Assembly: GCF_024734405.1 (NCBI RefSeq)
Contig: NZ_CP059556.1
Coordinates: 5,208,001-5,272,000 of the forward strand
Source of the DNA: Saccharopolyspora gregorii
GTDB lineage: Bacteria > Actinomycetota > Actinomycetes > Mycobacteriales > Pseudonocardiaceae
DNA: 64,000 nt
Direction: 5' to 3'
This document shows positions 42,834 to 51,414 of this stretch, in pieces (the stretch's first letter is position 1; the number at the start of each line of letters is the position of its first letter). The position numbers were made by a program, and so were the translations under genes. Under the pieces are notes generated by a model, which saw nothing but the letters and a program-made list of their open reading frames with translations, had not been told where the DNA came from and ran no database searches.

Positions 42834-42912
42834 TCCCTCCGCTAGCACGAACTAGGTCAGGTTCGACGGGTCTGCTCTCAGCCCGGCCGTCCGGGCACCC
42901 CGCGTCACTGGC
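42834..42912 (-). promoter_or_regulatory. TPP riboswitch (THI box) upstream of thiD
   Basis: Read on the minus strand: GGGGTGCCCGGACGGCCGGGCTGAGAG (quoted in part) then ACCCGTCGAACCTGACC and GTGCTAGCGGAGGGA. These match the TPP aptamer: the CUGAGA element, ACCCG...AACCUGA and the closing AGCG-AGGGA. The GGAGGGA also forms the thiD Shine-Dalgarno, consistent with control of translation. Confidence 0.93.
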
Positions 42913-42944
42913 CCCAACCTAGCAACGGGCGTCAAGCCGCGGAC

Positions 42945-43217
42945 TCACTCGACGAGGCCGATGATCGCGCCCGCGGTGAACCGCTCCCCCGCCCTGCCCT
43001 GCCGCCACAGCGTTCCGCTCGCCGGGGCGCGCACCGTGCGCGGGGCGCCGTCGGTCACGACCTCGGCCACCGGGGCTCCGCTGCGCACCCGGGCGCCGTC
43101 GGAGACCAGCCAGCGGGCGAGGGAACCGGGCTCCCGCGGATCGTCGTGCGGACGCGGGAAGTGCAGGTCCGTCACGGGGTGCGCCTCCGGGTTCCGCTCG
43201 CTCGACGCGCCCAGCAT
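42945..43217 (-). CDS. Lipoyl/biotinyl-domain-like small protein lacking the modified lysine
   Basis: 90 residues. GSLARWLVSDGARVRSGAPVAEV followed by APASGTL...ERFTAGAIIGLVE has the lipoyl/biotinyl-attachment (hammerhead) pattern of acyltransferase and carboxylase carriers (motif quoted in parts: GSLARWLVSDG, APASGTLWRQG). At the position of the modified lysine (TDKA in true carriers) the sequence is TDGA, so it is unlikely to be lipoylated. It stands alone and is not next to a 2-oxo acid dehydrogenase. The function is not known. Confidence 0.7.
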   Translation of the reverse strand: MLGASSERNPEAHPVTDLHFPRPHDDPREPGSLARWLVSDGARVRSGAPVAEVVTDGAPRTVRAPASGTLWRQGRAGERFTAGAIIGLVE

Positions 43218-43486
43218 GAGCGGTGATCCTTCTCACCACAAGCGGGTTCCGGGCCCGGCGCCCTGGTTCGGGCGGCCCAGCACCGGGTCAGCGGCGGGTC
43301 GAGACCGCTCCGCCGAACAGCCGCTCTCACACGATCGGAGCAGCGCAGCCGCCGATCGCCCCCGCCACGCGAATGCAACGTGCGCGCTGATCGTTCCGTC
43401 TAGAGTTCGAGATCCGGCCAGTGGACCGAAGCCGGACGAACTGCGCGCCCGCGGGTCGTCCTGACAGGTATGGGGGTGGGACGGCA

Positions 43487-43756
43487 ATGTTCCCCGATCA
43501 AGAGCACGTGTGGTGGATCGTCGGAGCGGGCAAGCGGGTCCGGCACGCGATCACGGTGCGCCCGGGCGCCAGACCGGCCGGTGATCCGGTGCAGACCCTG
43601 TGCGATGCGACGATCAAGCTCCCGCACGAGACGTGGCCCGCCACCAAGGAACCGTCGAGCCGCCGCATCACGGAGCGTTGCGCGGAGTGCGAGCAGGCGG
43701 TCGACGAACAGCTCGCGCGTGACGGCGATCTCGTAGTCACCACCTGGGACGCCTAG
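43487..43756 (+). CDS. Small cysteine-containing protein of unknown function
   Basis: 89 residues from the ATG at 43487, with only a weak GGGGGTGGG before it. HVWWIVGAGKRVRHAI opens the protein; three cysteines (QTLCDATI, TERCAECEQ) and a His could bind zinc. It resembles small actinobacterial proteins of unknown role with one Cys-cluster domain. No operon partner is clear; the next gene follows after 74 bases. Confidence 0.6.
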   Translation: MFPDQEHVWWIVGAGKRVRHAITVRPGARPAGDPVQTLCDATIKLPHETWPATKEPSSRRITERCAECEQAVDEQLARDGDLVVTTWDA

Positions 43757-43830
43757 GGCGAGGGAAGTCACACCGCTCAGGGCTGATCGCCTAGTGAGGC
43801 GACCCTGCGTGGCGGATTAAAGTTGACGCA

Positions 43831-44562
43831 ATGGACACCACTGCCGACGCCCCCCAGACCGCCCGTTCCCGCCGCTCCGCCCGGCCGGATCCGGCGGAGG
43901 TATGGGCTCCGCTGGCCGGTCTCGCCGACGCCGCAGCGCAGGGCGGGACGTCCGGAGCCGTCGCCATCACCCGCGGGTTCGACCGCAACAGCAGGCTGCG
44001 CGCCAAGGCGCTGCGCGACCTGCTGGAGGAGCGCGGGGTGGCGGCCATCGAGATCACCCCGGCCGTGGGCAGCGAGCGGCTGCTCGCGGACAGCGAGATC
44101 ACGTCGGTGGTGAACCTGATCGGCGCCGGTTCCTGGCAGCCGTACCGGCTGGCCGCGAAGCTGCGCGCCCCGCTGCTGGCGGTGCGCGGCGACGAGGAGG
44201 CCGGGCAGGACTCGCGGGACGTCATCGGCGTCACCGCCGCCGAGGACCGGCGCGACGTCGCCCTCTCGCACGTGGCGGTGCGCCCGGAGACCGAGGGCCA
44301 GGGCAGCCTGATCGTCACCGCCGACGGCGAGCCGATCTCGGTGCCCGGCGGTTCCGCGGTGGTCACCCTGCGGGAGCAGCGGCTGGAGGTCCGGCTCGCG
44401 GGCCCGGACTTCGCCGAGCAGACCTTCACCGCCACCGAGGTGCGGGTGGAGACGGCTGACGCGCCGCACCGCCTGGTGCGCGACGAGCTGCCCATCGCCG
44501 ACTTCGAGGGCGCGCTGACGTTCACCGCCGAGCCGGGCGCGCTGACGGTCCGCCCGGTCTGA
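43831..44562 (+). CDS. Hypothetical cytoplasmic protein
   Basis: 243 residues with no membrane segment and no signal peptide. The N-terminal half (AVAITRGFDRNSRLRAKALRD, VNLIGAGSWQPYRLAAKL) looks like an alpha/beta Rossmann-like part. The C-terminal half (SLIVTADGEPISVPGGSAVVT) is beta-rich. The arrangement recalls the lipid/NAD kinase fold, but the nucleotide motif GGDGT is absent, so I do not assign a kinase. It has a good ATG, and a strong bidirectional hairpin follows its stop. Confidence 0.65.
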   Translation: MDTTADAPQTARSRRSARPDPAEVWAPLAGLADAAAQGGTSGAVAITRGFDRNSRLRAKALRDLLEERGVAAIEITPAVGSERLLADSEITSVVNLIGAGSWQPYRLAAKLRAPLLAVRGDEEAGQDSRDVIGVTAAEDRRDVALSHVAVRPETEGQGSLIVTADGEPISVPGGSAVVTLREQRLEVRLAGPDFAEQTFTATEVRVETADAPHRLVRDELPIADFEGALTFTAEPGALTVRPV

Positions 44563-44567
44563 CCTGC

Positions 44568-44610
44568 CGCTTCCTCGCGCGGCCCCGGCGTCCGGGGCCG
44601 CGGGGAAGCG
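44568..44610. terminator. Bidirectional terminator hairpin
   Basis: The arms CGCTTCCTCGCGCGGCCCCGG (quoted here from 44568) and CCGGGGCCGCGGGGAAGCG pair with a three-base loop and a two-base bulge. It lies between the converging stops of the 44.56-kb gene and the membrane-protein gene at 44.61 kb. Confidence 0.7.
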
Positions 44611-44613
44611 ATG

Positions 44614-45003
44614 TCACAGCACCCGGTTCAGCAGCGCGACCAACGCCGCCAGCACCACGCCGACCAGCGCCAGTGCGAGCGGGGCGAGCGTGCCGGGGAA
44701 CAGCGCGTTGGCGATCGTCCAGCCGAGCACGAACAGCGCCACCAGGCCCAGCAGCCCGATCATCGCGGTCATCAGCGGCCGGTGCCGCGGCAGCGCCCGC
44801 AGGTTCCCGCGGGCGACCGGCGTCATCCGCTGGAACGTGATCCACACCGGTAGCGCCACGAGCGCCACGACGAGCACGCCGAACAGCGAGTCGGCCCGGC
44901 TCGGCTCGTGCCCGAGGCCGAGCAGCAGGCCCAGCACGCCGACCGCGAGGACCAGCAGCACGCGGTGCAGGGTGCGCCACAGCATCCCGTCGTATCCAGC
45001 CAT
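44614..45003 (-). CDS. Four-helix membrane protein of unknown function
   Basis: 129 residues starting at the ATG complementary to 45001-45003 after GGGAG. Helices: TLHRVLLVLAVGVLGLLLGL, VLVVALVALPVWITF, MIGLLGLVALFVLGWTIA and LAPLALALVGVVLAALVALL. A DUF-type small actinobacterial membrane protein; no family name can be given with confidence. Confidence 0.65.
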   Translation of the reverse strand: MAGYDGMLWRTLHRVLLVLAVGVLGLLLGLGHEPSRADSLFGVLVVALVALPVWITFQRMTPVARGNLRALPRHRPLMTAMIGLLGLVALFVLGWTIANALFPGTLAPLALALVGVVLAALVALLNRVL

Positions 45004-45167
45004 GATCGCAGTCTCCCAGCAGCGCTCACCCGGTGGTGGAACCCCGCGGGCACGGGCCGGTGGAATTCCAAGATTAATCAGGCGAACACCCGTCACGTCC
45101 GTGATCCTGAGTCGTCTTACCGGTGGAGGACGCACCGGACGAGCGTTCCCCCAGGGAGGGAGGCCAC

Positions 45168-45383
45168 GTGGCTGACGACGAGAAGTGGCAGGTGAGCTGC
45201 CGCGATGTGGCGGGCAGGCGGCGGAACATGGCGGTGTACGTGAACCAGGGCAACGTCGTGGTCGTCGCTCCGCCCGGGGAGACGGCGGTGCTGGCACCAT
45301 TGGAGGCGGGTCGCCTGCGGGCCGCGATCCGGGAGGCCGTGGTGGCCGCGGCGGCACCGGAACACACCATTTCGGACCGGTGA
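45168..45383 (+). CDS. Small hypothetical protein
   Basis: 71 residues from a GTG behind GGGAGGGAGG, a very strong ribosome site. The sequence WQVSCRDVAGRRRNMAVYVNQGNVVVVAPPGETAVL looks like a small beta-rich actinobacterial domain. There is no signal or membrane segment. It precedes the acyl-CoA synthetase gene by 65 bases, but co-transcription is only a guess. Confidence 0.6.
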   Translation: MADDEKWQVSCRDVAGRRRNMAVYVNQGNVVVVAPPGETAVLAPLEAGRLRAAIREAVVAAAAPEHTISDR

Positions 45384-45448
45384 ACCCTTCCCCCGCGTCG
45401 CCCCCCGAGGCATTATCTACCGATGAGTAGCTAAATCGGAGGAGACGC

Positions 45449-47128
45449 GTGGCGATGTGGCGACGGCCGGCGGGACGGACACGAGGCGAAGCGGCGAAGG
45501 CGGCCGTCCAGGCCGGGGCGGACCGGCTGGCCCCGACGCTGCAGACGCTGTGGCTGCTGATCAGGCAGGGCGTCGTCCGCCCGATGCGCCCGGACAAGCT
45601 GCTGCGCATCGTCTTCGCCTGGCGGCGCTGGGGCGTCACCCCCGCGCTCGGCTACGCCGTCGCCGCGATCCGGCATCCCGACCGGCCCGCCGTGATCGAC
45701 GAGCGCGGCGCGCTGAGCTTCCTCGAACTGGAGCAGCGCACCACCCGCCTCGCCCGCGGGCTGCGCGCCCGCGGTATCCGGGACACCAGCCGGGTCGCGG
45801 TGCTGTGCCGCAACCACCACGGGCTCGTGGAGACCATCGTGGCCTGCGGCAAGATCGGCTCCGACGTGGTGCTGCTCAACACCGGCCTGCGCCCGCACCA
45901 GATGCGCACCGTGCTCGACGAGCAGCGGGCCGACCTGCTGATCGCCGACGTCGAATTCGTCGAGGCGCTGCCCGACCTGGAACTGGACGTGGTGCTCGCC
46001 TGGACCGAGGGCACCACTCGCAAGGCCACCCTGGAGCACCTCATCGGCAGCTCCGCCACCGGCACCCTCCCGCGCCGTCCCCGGCACGCGCGGGTCATCG
46101 TGCTCACCTCCGGCACCACCGGCACGCCGAAGGGCGCCCGCAGGCCCGCGCCGCCCGGGGTCGGGCCCGCCGCCACGATCATGTCGCGGATGCCGCTGCG
46201 CGCCGGTGAGCGGATCATGCTGGCGGCGCCGATCTTCCACACCTGGGGGCTCGCCGCGTTCCAGCTCGGCTCGGCCATCGGCGCCACCCTCGTGCTGCGC
46301 CGCAAGTTCGAACCGCAGCAGGCGCTCGCCGCCGTGCAGCGGCACCGCGCCACCGCGCTGTTCGTGGTTCCGGTGATGCTGCAGCGCATCCTGGACCTGC
46401 CGCGGGAGGCGATCGAGCCCTACGACACCTCCTCGCTGCGGATCGTGGCCGCCAGCGGTTCGGCGCTGCCCGCCGACCTCGCCACCCGGTTCCAGCGGGT
46501 GTTCGGCGAGGTCCTCTACAACTTCTACGGCTCCACCGAAGCGTCCTGGGTGAGCATCGCCACCCCGCGCGAACTCGCCGAAGCGCCCGGCACAGCGGGC
46601 CGCCCGCCGCGCGGCACCAGCGTGAAGATCCTCGACGAGCGGGGCGCGCGGGTGCCCGACGGCGAGACCGGGCGGATCTTCGTGCGCAACGACATGCTCT
46701 TCGAGGGCTACACCGGCGGCGGCGGCAAGGAGGTCCGGGACGGCATGCTCGCCACCGGTGACCTGGGCCGCATCGACGAGGCCGGGCGGCTGCAGGTGGT
46801 GGGGCGCGAGGACGACATGATCGTCTCGGGCGGCGAGAACGTGTACCCGAAGGAGACCGAGGACGCGATCGCCACCCTGCCGGAGGTCTCCGAGGTCGCC
46901 GTGATCGGCGTGGACGACGCCGAGTTCGGCCAGCGCCTCGCCGCGTACGTGGTGCTCGTCGACGGCGCCGAGCTGGACGGTGAAGCGGTGCGGGAACGGG
47001 TCCGGCCCGCGCTGCCCGGTTTCGCGCTGCCCCGCGACGTCGTCTTCCTGCCGGAGCTGCCGCGCAACGCCACCGGCAAGGTCGTGCCCGCGCGGCTGCG
47101 CGAGGGTTCCGCCGATACCGAACGGTGA
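45449..47128 (+). CDS. Acyl-CoA synthetase (AMP-binding, FadD-like)
   Basis: 559 residues. The ATP motif is VIVLTSGTTGTPKGARR; NFYGSTEASWVSIATP, GMLATGDLGRIDEAG and LPRNATGKVVPARL are the usual A5, A7 and A10 motifs, and the catalytic Lys is in the last of these. An N-terminal segment (residues 1-60) precedes the AMP-binding domain, as in FadD2-like actinobacterial long-chain enzymes. It activates a fatty or other carboxylic acid to the CoA thioester. The GTG start follows GGAGGAGACGC; an ATG two codons on is possible. Confidence 0.9.
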   Translation: MAMWRRPAGRTRGEAAKAAVQAGADRLAPTLQTLWLLIRQGVVRPMRPDKLLRIVFAWRRWGVTPALGYAVAAIRHPDRPAVIDERGALSFLELEQRTTRLARGLRARGIRDTSRVAVLCRNHHGLVETIVACGKIGSDVVLLNTGLRPHQMRTVLDEQRADLLIADVEFVEALPDLELDVVLAWTEGTTRKATLEHLIGSSATGTLPRRPRHARVIVLTSGTTGTPKGARRPAPPGVGPAATIMSRMPLRAGERIMLAAPIFHTWGLAAFQLGSAIGATLVLRRKFEPQQALAAVQRHRATALFVVPVMLQRILDLPREAIEPYDTSSLRIVAASGSALPADLATRFQRVFGEVLYNFYGSTEASWVSIATPRELAEAPGTAGRPPRGTSVKILDERGARVPDGETGRIFVRNDMLFEGYTGGGGKEVRDGMLATGDLGRIDEAGRLQVVGREDDMIVSGGENVYPKETEDAIATLPEVSEVAVIGVDDAEFGQRLAAYVVLVDGAELDGEAVRERVRPALPGFALPRDVVFLPELPRNATGKVVPARLREGSADTER

Positions 47129-47185
47129 TCTCCGCGGCGCCGGTGCGATCCCGGCGCCCGGTCGCACCGCGTTAGGCTCGGTGAG

Positions 47186-47824
47186 GTGAACGACCGTCTA
47201 GTGTGGATCGACTGTGAAATGACCGGTCTCGACCTGGGTTCGGACGCCCTGATCGAGATCGCCGCCCTGGTCACCGATGCCGACCTCAACATCCTCGGCG
47301 AGGGCGTGGACATCGTGATCCACGCCCCGGACGAGGCGCTGTCGGCGATGCCCGACGTGGTGCGGGAGATGCACGCGCGTTCCGGGCTGACCGAGGAGGT
47401 GCGGCGCTCCGCGGTCACCACGGCCGAGGCCGAACAACGCGTCCTGGACTACATCCGCGAGCACGTGCCGGACACCGTGTCGGCACCGCTGGCGGGCAAT
47501 TCCATCGCCACCGACCGCGGGTTCATCGCCCGCGACATGCCCGCGCTGGACGCGCACCTGCACTACCGCATGGTGGACGTGTCCTCCATCAAGGAGCTGT
47601 GCAGGCGCTGGTTCCCGCGGATCTACTACGCGCAGCCGGAGAAGGGCCTCGCGCACCGCGCGCTCGCCGATGTGCGGGAGTCCATCAGGGAACTCGCGTA
47701 CTACCGCCGGACGGCGTTCGTGGCCGAGCCGGGACCGACCACCGAGCAGGCCCAGGCCGTCGCCGCGGACCTGCTGGACGGGCGCGGCCCCGCGGGCACC
47801 GGCCGCAGCCCCGACCAGCAGTGA
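47186..47824 (+). CDS. orn: Oligoribonuclease
   Basis: 212 residues, 3'-to-5' exonuclease of the DEDDh family that degrades nanoRNA and pGpG. Motif I is [15 protein letters not shown], motif [18 protein letters not shown] and motif [14 protein letters not shown], giving the three Asp, the Glu and the His of the active site. A C-terminal extension of about 25 residues ([11 protein letters not shown]...) is longer than in E. coli. A GTG start at 47186 is used. tRNA-His follows 98 bases downstream, a common actinobacterial order. Confidence 0.95.
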   Translation: MNDRLVWIDCEMTGLDLGSDALIEIAALVTDADLNILGEGVDIVIHAPDEALSAMPDVVREMHARSGLTEEVRRSAVTTAEAEQRVLDYIREHVPDTVSAPLAGNSIATDRGFIARDMPALDAHLHYRMVDVSSIKELCRRWFPRIYYAQPEKGLAHRALADVRESIRELAYYRRTAFVAEPGPTTEQAQAVAADLLDGRGPAGTGRSPDQQ

Positions 47825-47922
47825 TGCGCGGCCGGGAGCCCGGTCGCAGCCCGCTCCGCAGCGCACGCTAGGATATTCGTGTTGCTCCGGAAGGCCGGGA
47901 TCACCGGCTGGCCGGAAGCTGC

Positions 47923-47996
47923 GGTGGGTGTAGCTCAGTAGGTAGAGCACTGGGTTGTGGTCCCAGGAGTCGCGGGTTCGAATCCCGTCACTCACC
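47923..47996 (+). tRNA. tRNA-His (anticodon GTG)
   Basis: Acceptor GTGGGTG pairs with CACTCAC, preceded by the tRNA-His-specific extra G and matched by a C discriminator. The anticodon loop is TTGTGGT; the T arm has GGTTCGAATCC. CCA is not encoded. Confidence 0.95.
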
Positions 47997-48004
47997 CCGC
48001 GGGA

Positions 48005-48036
48005 AAAGGCCCGCTCCGTTCGCGGAGCGGGCCTTT
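48005..48036 (+). terminator. Terminator of tRNA-His
   Basis: AAAGGCCCGCTCCG and CGGAGCGGGCCTTT form a perfect 14-base stem with a TTCG loop, starting nine bases after the tRNA. A stable tetraloop and a final TTTC make it a convincing intrinsic terminator. Confidence 0.88.
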
Positions 48037-48267
48037 CGCATCGCACGGGACGGAAACCGAGGCATACCGCGGCCTTTTCCCTGTCAGCGGCGAAGCCGAT
48101 GAGCGGCGAACGTGCGCATCGGGACCACTCGCCGGCCCTCAGCGGGCCCCTCGCGAGGACAGCGTTCTCTCATGTGGCAGAGCCGCCTGTGAGAACGATC
48201 CCGCAGCGGGGGTCCCGCTGAGGTTCCGCCACCCGACCCGGACAGCAGGACGAGCGACCGCCGGAAC

Positions 48268-49464
48268 TCACCGGTTCCCGGCGGTCCATTCGGCCCAGGG
48301 CACCTGCCAGTCGCCGAAGCCGTCCCAGGACCGCAGGTTCGGCCCGCCGGAGTTCGTGATCTCCACGACGTCGCCCTTCTTGAGCAGGTCGTAGACCCAC
48401 TTGGCGTTGGCGTCGCTCATGTTGATGCAGCCGTGGCTGACGTTGCTGCTGCCCTGCTGGGCGACCGACCACGGGGCCGCGTGCAGGAACTCACCGCCGT
48501 TGGAGATGCGCACCGCCCACTTCACCTCGGTGCGGTAGCCGCCGTTGTCGATGTCCAGGCCGTAGCTGGACGAGTCCATGATCTTCGTGGCGTGGTGCTC
48601 GGTGACCACGTGCACGCCGTTGTTCGACGGCCACGCCGGCTTGCCGAGCGAGACCGGCATGGTGCGCCGGGTGGCCCCGTTGACCTCGACGGACATGGTG
48701 TGGCTGGAGCCGTCGGCGCGGAGCACGACGGCGTCGCCGATGGTGATGGTGGCGCTGCGGCTCTCCTCGCCCCAGGAGCCGTTGCCGAGGTCCTTGCCGT
48801 AGACGTCCGCGTTGATCGTGATCTTCGTGCCGGGCTTCCAGTACTCCTGGGGGCGCCAGTGCACCTCGCGGTCGTCGAACCAGTAGAAGGCGCCTTCCAC
48901 CGCCGGTTCCGTCTGGATGCGGATGGCTTCTTCGGCCTTGGCCTTGTCCGGGGCGGGCGCGTTCTCGGAGAAGTAGAACGCGAGCGGCTGGCCGACGCCG
49001 ACGGTCTCCCCGTCGAGCGGGTTCATCGACACGTAGGTCTGGTTCTCGGGATCGACGGTGCTGAACGTGGATTCCTGGACGACCGGGGCGCCTGCCGCGC
49101 CCTGCAGGGTGAGCTTCGCCGTGTAGGTCTTGCCGTAGCCGAGCGGCTCGGAGGCGGACCAGCTCGCGCCGTCCGGTGCGACGGTGTTCGCCACCGGCTT
49201 GCCGTCCTGGTTCACCAGTTCGGCGGCGGTGATCCGGCCGTCCACGGCGGTGGCCGTGATGGGCGCGGTCGGCGAGATCCGCTGGGCGCCGTTCGCCGGA
49301 TCGAACCTGGCCGACGCGGGCGGCGGTGGCGGCGGGGCCGGGCTGCTCGCCCCGCCACCCGTGCACGACGCGAGGAGCATCCCCACCAACGCCACGACCA
49401 CGGCCGGCACCGCACGAGACGACGCCCCCAGAACTCTCCCGACAGAGTTAAGACACAGCTTCAT
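48268..49464 (-). CDS. Lipoprotein L,D-transpeptidase (LdtMt2-like)
   Basis: 398 residues from the ATG complementary to 49462-49464 (a GTG ten codons upstream is possible). The signal peptide ends in LVGMLLASCTGG, a lipobox. A Pro-rich linker and two Ig-like domains (SARFDPANGAQRISP and the following strands) lead to the YkuD catalytic domain with VSHGCINMSDANAKWVYDLL, whose Cys is the nucleophile. It makes 3-3 cross-links in peptidoglycan and is tolerant of many beta-lactams, though sensitive to carbapenems in the family. It acts outside the membrane. Confidence 0.92.
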   Translation of the reverse strand: MKLCLNSVGRVLGASSRAVPAVVVALVGMLLASCTGGGASSPAPPPPPPASARFDPANGAQRISPTAPITATAVDGRITAAELVNQDGKPVANTVAPDGASWSASEPLGYGKTYTAKLTLQGAAGAPVVQESTFSTVDPENQTYVSMNPLDGETVGVGQPLAFYFSENAPAPDKAKAEEAIRIQTEPAVEGAFYWFDDREVHWRPQEYWKPGTKITINADVYGKDLGNGSWGEESRSATITIGDAVVLRADGSSHTMSVEVNGATRRTMPVSLGKPAWPSNNGVHVVTEHHATKIMDSSSYGLDIDNGGYRTEVKWAVRISNGGEFLHAAPWSVAQQGSSNVSHGCINMSDANAKWVYDLLKKGDVVEITNSGGPNLRSWDGFGDWQVPWAEWTAGNR

Positions 49465-49758
49465 GCGTGACTGTCCGTTCGATCCGATCCCCACATCCGC
49501 CTGAGAACAGTGTGCATCAGCCCCCCGACCGTGTGGCCGACGACCAGCCCTGCACGAAGAGTCAACCGCGGATCTTCACCCGGGAGACGGATGACGACCC
49601 TCCTCGGTTGCTCGTCCAGCCACATCGGACCCCGCCGACCGGCTGAAACGCCACCGCGCACCCCGAAAGGCACCCCCCGATTCACCCCCCGGAACGGGGT
49701 GCTAAAGTTTCTTTCGTCGCCAGGGAGACGGCAAGAACGAAAACCTGGTGAACACCAA

Positions 49759-49831
<73 letters not shown>

Positions 49832-49834
49832 CCG

Positions 49835-49866
49835 AAACCCCAGGTCATCGACCTGGGGTTTTTCTT
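49835..49866 (+). terminator. Terminator of tRNA-Lys
   Basis: AAACCCCAGGT and ACCTGGGGTTT form an 11-base stem with a short loop, followed by TTTCTTTT. It begins four bases after the tRNA and is a textbook intrinsic terminator. Confidence 0.92.
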
Positions 49867-50037
49867 TTGCCCATCGAGCCGGTGAGAATCCCGCGCCTTT
49901 CCGCGATCGCGTCCAGCAGGGCGGAAGAATCCGGGGGCCGGAGATCCGGCATCGGCCGGTCCCGCCCCCGCGGGGAACGGGACCGGCCTCGTCGGTGCCC
50001 CGCGGGTACGCGCCGCGCACCCGGGAACCGCCGCCGA

Positions 50038-50259
50038 TCAGCGGACCGAGCCGACCATCTGCCCGTCCGGAGCGCACTCGGCGCCGCCGACGTCCGGCCG
50101 CGACACGACCTCGTCCAAGTGCTTGCTGCAGTTCTCGAACGTCCCGTACTCCCCGAGGACCTCGTTGTGCCAGGCGAGCGCGGTACCCGCGCCCATCAGG
50201 GAGGCACCGGCGCCGGTGGCGCAGAGGACCATCGCAGCCATGCTCTTGCGGAACCGCAT
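50038..50259 (-). CDS. Small secreted protein
   Basis: 73 residues from the ATG complementary to 50257-50259 after GGAGAAGG. The signal peptide MRFRKSMAAMVLCATGAGAS ends near MGAGTALA, with likely cleavage after ALA. The mature peptide is only about 40 residues with two Cys (TFENCSKHLDEV and GAECAPDG) that can form a disulfide. It is a small actinobacterial secreted peptide of unknown role. Confidence 0.65.
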   Translation of the reverse strand: MRFRKSMAAMVLCATGAGASLMGAGTALAWHNEVLGEYGTFENCSKHLDEVVSRPDVGGAECAPDGQMVGSVR

Positions 50260-50408
50260 CAACAACACCTTCTCCACGAGGATCACGTGCGAGCGGCGCT
50301 CTGCCGCTCTGCCGCCCGCGACCCTAGGAACCACCCGCGGCCGGCCTCGGGGCTCGTTCGGCCGGACGAGGGTTCCCCTCACGGGAGCGCCGCCCCGGAA
50401 CTCGCGGT

Positions 50409-51377
50409 TCAGGGGATGAGCAGGACCCGGCCGAAGGCGCCGCGGCCCTCGATGTGGCGGTGCGCCTCGGCCGCTTCGGCGAGCGGGAACTCGCGGTCGA
50501 CGACCACGGTCAGCTCGCCCGCGGCGACCCGGGCGATGAGGCGTTCGATCAGCGCGCGGGTGCGGGCGGGGTCGTGCGCCATCTCGCCGCCGAAGTAGAC
50601 GCCGTTGAGCGAGGCGCTCTTGAACATCAGCGGATCCAGCCGCGGCGGGTTCGGCTCCCGCCCGGCCTGGCCGACCCAGCTGATCCGGCCCCGGTAGGCC
50701 AGCGCGGCCACGCTGCTCTCCAAGGTGCGGCCGCCGACCGGATCCACCACCAGGTCGGCGCCGCGGCCATCGGTGAGCTCGGCGACCCGGGCGGCGACGT
50801 CCTCCTCCCGGTAGTTGATCGCGTGGTGCAGGCCGTGCTCGCCGAGCCGCGCCAGCTTCTCCGCGCTGGAGGCGGTGCCGAGCACCGTGGCGCCCGCCGC
50901 CGCGGCCAGCTGCACCGCGGCCAGGCCGACACCACCCGCCGCGGCCTGCACCAGCACCACTTCGCCCGCGCGCAACCGGCCGAACTCGAACAGGCAGTCG
51001 TCGGCGGTGCCGAACTCGACGGGGATGCCCGCGGCCAGCCGCGGATCCAGGTCGTCCGGGACCCGGTAGGCGTTGTGCTCCGGCACCGCGGCCAGCTCGG
51101 CGTGCGAACCGTGCGGCATGAACGCCACCGCCCGCTGCCCCTCGCGCAGGCCGGTGACGCCCTCGCCGACCGCGGCGACCGTGCCCGCGGCCTGGTAGCC
51201 GACGACGTGCGGCGTGGTCTCCGGCGGCGCGGACTGCCGGTGCAGCAGGTCGCCGCCCTGCACGCCGACGGCCTCGATGCGCAGCAGCACCTCCCCCGGA
51301 CCGATCTCCGGGTCGGGGACGTCCGCGTAGCGCAGCACGTCCGGCCCGCCGTTCTCGTAGTACACCGCTGCTTTCAC
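50409..51377 (-). CDS. Quinone oxidoreductase / zinc-type alcohol dehydrogenase family (MDR)
   Basis: 322 residues. The N-terminal GroES-like domain has VLLRIEAVGVQGGDLLHRQ, and the Rossmann domain VLVQAAAGGVGLAAVQLAAAAGATVLGTASS, with the AxxGxxG NADPH motif and HAINYREEDVAARV after it. Catalytic-zinc ligands are absent, as in quinone oxidoreductases. It reduces a quinone or other enone with NADPH. The start is one of several GTG codons; I used 51377 because GGGAG lies eight bases before it. Confidence 0.9.
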   Translation of the reverse strand: MKAAVYYENGGPDVLRYADVPDPEIGPGEVLLRIEAVGVQGGDLLHRQSAPPETTPHVVGYQAAGTVAAVGEGVTGLREGQRAVAFMPHGSHAELAAVPEHNAYRVPDDLDPRLAAGIPVEFGTADDCLFEFGRLRAGEVVLVQAAAGGVGLAAVQLAAAAGATVLGTASSAEKLARLGEHGLHHAINYREEDVAARVAELTDGRGADLVVDPVGGRTLESSVAALAYRGRISWVGQAGREPNPPRLDPLMFKSASLNGVYFGGEMAHDPARTRALIERLIARVAAGELTVVVDREFPLAEAAEAHRHIEGRGAFGRVLLIP

Positions 51378-51414
51378 GACCACCACTCCCGATTCGATCG
51401 ACGTCCGTTCCCGA

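Noticed and set aside
44614-45639. Extended minus-strand frame of 341 codons ahead of the small membrane protein
   Set aside because: The extra N-terminal part is low-complexity and overlaps the 45.17-kb gene; the ATG at 45003 has a good ribosome site.
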